Positions 5,518 through 5,578 of a DNA stretch of 5,578 nucleotides are shown here, in pieces. Both the position numbers and the translations under genes were made by a program. The DNA lies in NCBI GenBank assembly GCA_025453925.1, contig JALOPK010000353.1, forward strand, positions 1-5,578, in the 5' to 3' direction. The notes below the pieces were generated by a model. That model made no database searches. It saw only the letters and a program-made list of their open reading frames with translations, and had not been told where the DNA came from. Each line of letters begins with the position of its first letter. Positions within the stretch are counted from its first letter, which is position 1. The DNA comes from Candidatus Eiseniibacteriota bacterium (lineage in GTDB: Bacteria; JAFGKV01).

Positions 5518-5578
5518 GGAGGGGCACGCCTTCGAGCCGCTTTCGGGACGGGGGAACGGGGTGCGGGACGCAGGCAGG

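Larger units (their letters stand above)
5339..5578. other. GC-rich region upstream of the lipoprotein gene, no convincing gene
   Basis: No recognisable protein is encoded in these 240 bases. Several frames on both strands are open because of high GC. One minus-strand frame stays open from the window edge (5577) to a TGA at 5335-5337 that overlaps the lipoprotein ATG as ATGA, which could be the tail of an upstream, translationally coupled gene. Its translation is Ala-, Pro-, Arg- and Val-rich and its second codon positions are very GC-rich, which argues against coding. No good -10/-35 pair is seen. The main structure is the hairpin at 5480-5517. Confidence 0.5.

Overview
This window is GC-rich bacterial chromosomal DNA with three protein-coding genes, all read from the minus strand. 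From right to left in reading order they are: an 806-residue sulfatase-fold lipoprotein (2918-5338), a 402-residue membrane-anchored SGNH-family esterase or acyltransferase (1215-2423), and a C-terminally incomplete EF-P lysine ligase of the EpmA/GenX family (1-1100) that runs off the left edge. No tRNA, rRNA, insertion sequence, CRISPR array or recombinase is visible. The lipoprotein signal, Shine-Dalgarno sequences and periplasm-facing enzymes point to a Gram-negative, didermal bacterium. The 'sulfatase' style and the motif-2 form of EpmA resemble proteins I associate with Myxococcota/Deltaproteobacteria-like or related uncultured high-GC lineages, but the phylum cannot be fixed from sequence alone.

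Layout: 5339-5578 is a GC-rich leader with no convincing gene and one strong two-part hairpin (5480-5517). The lipoprotein follows. Next comes a 494-base non-coding gap (2424-2917) holding three closely spaced inverted repeats (2574-2649). The SGNH gene starts after a strong Shine-Dalgarno. A 114-base gap follows, ending in a perfect 7-4-7 inverted repeat that overlaps the ribosome-binding site of epmA. The two gaps suggest that the three genes need not form one tight operon, although all are co-directional.

Function: the sulfatase-like protein carries Thr where true sulfatases carry the formylglycine Cys/Ser, so it is better read as an alkaline-phosphatase-superfamily phosphoesterase or phosphotransferase than as a sulfatase. 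The SGNH protein has three predicted N-terminal membrane segments that place its Ser-Asp-His catalytic domain in the periplasm. Together they could modify envelope glycans or lipids, but this is inference from location and fold only. The EpmA-like protein is a cytoplasmic translation factor modifier and is probably unrelated to the other two. Its unusual point is an N-terminal region of about 85 residues that looks like an OB fold, as found in true lysyl-tRNA synthetases but missing from the short EpmA proteins.

I see no unmistakable new system. The items most worth a second look are the OB-like extension on EpmA, the dyad over its start site, the Thr-nucleophile 'sulfatase', and the hairpin cluster in the 494-base gap.
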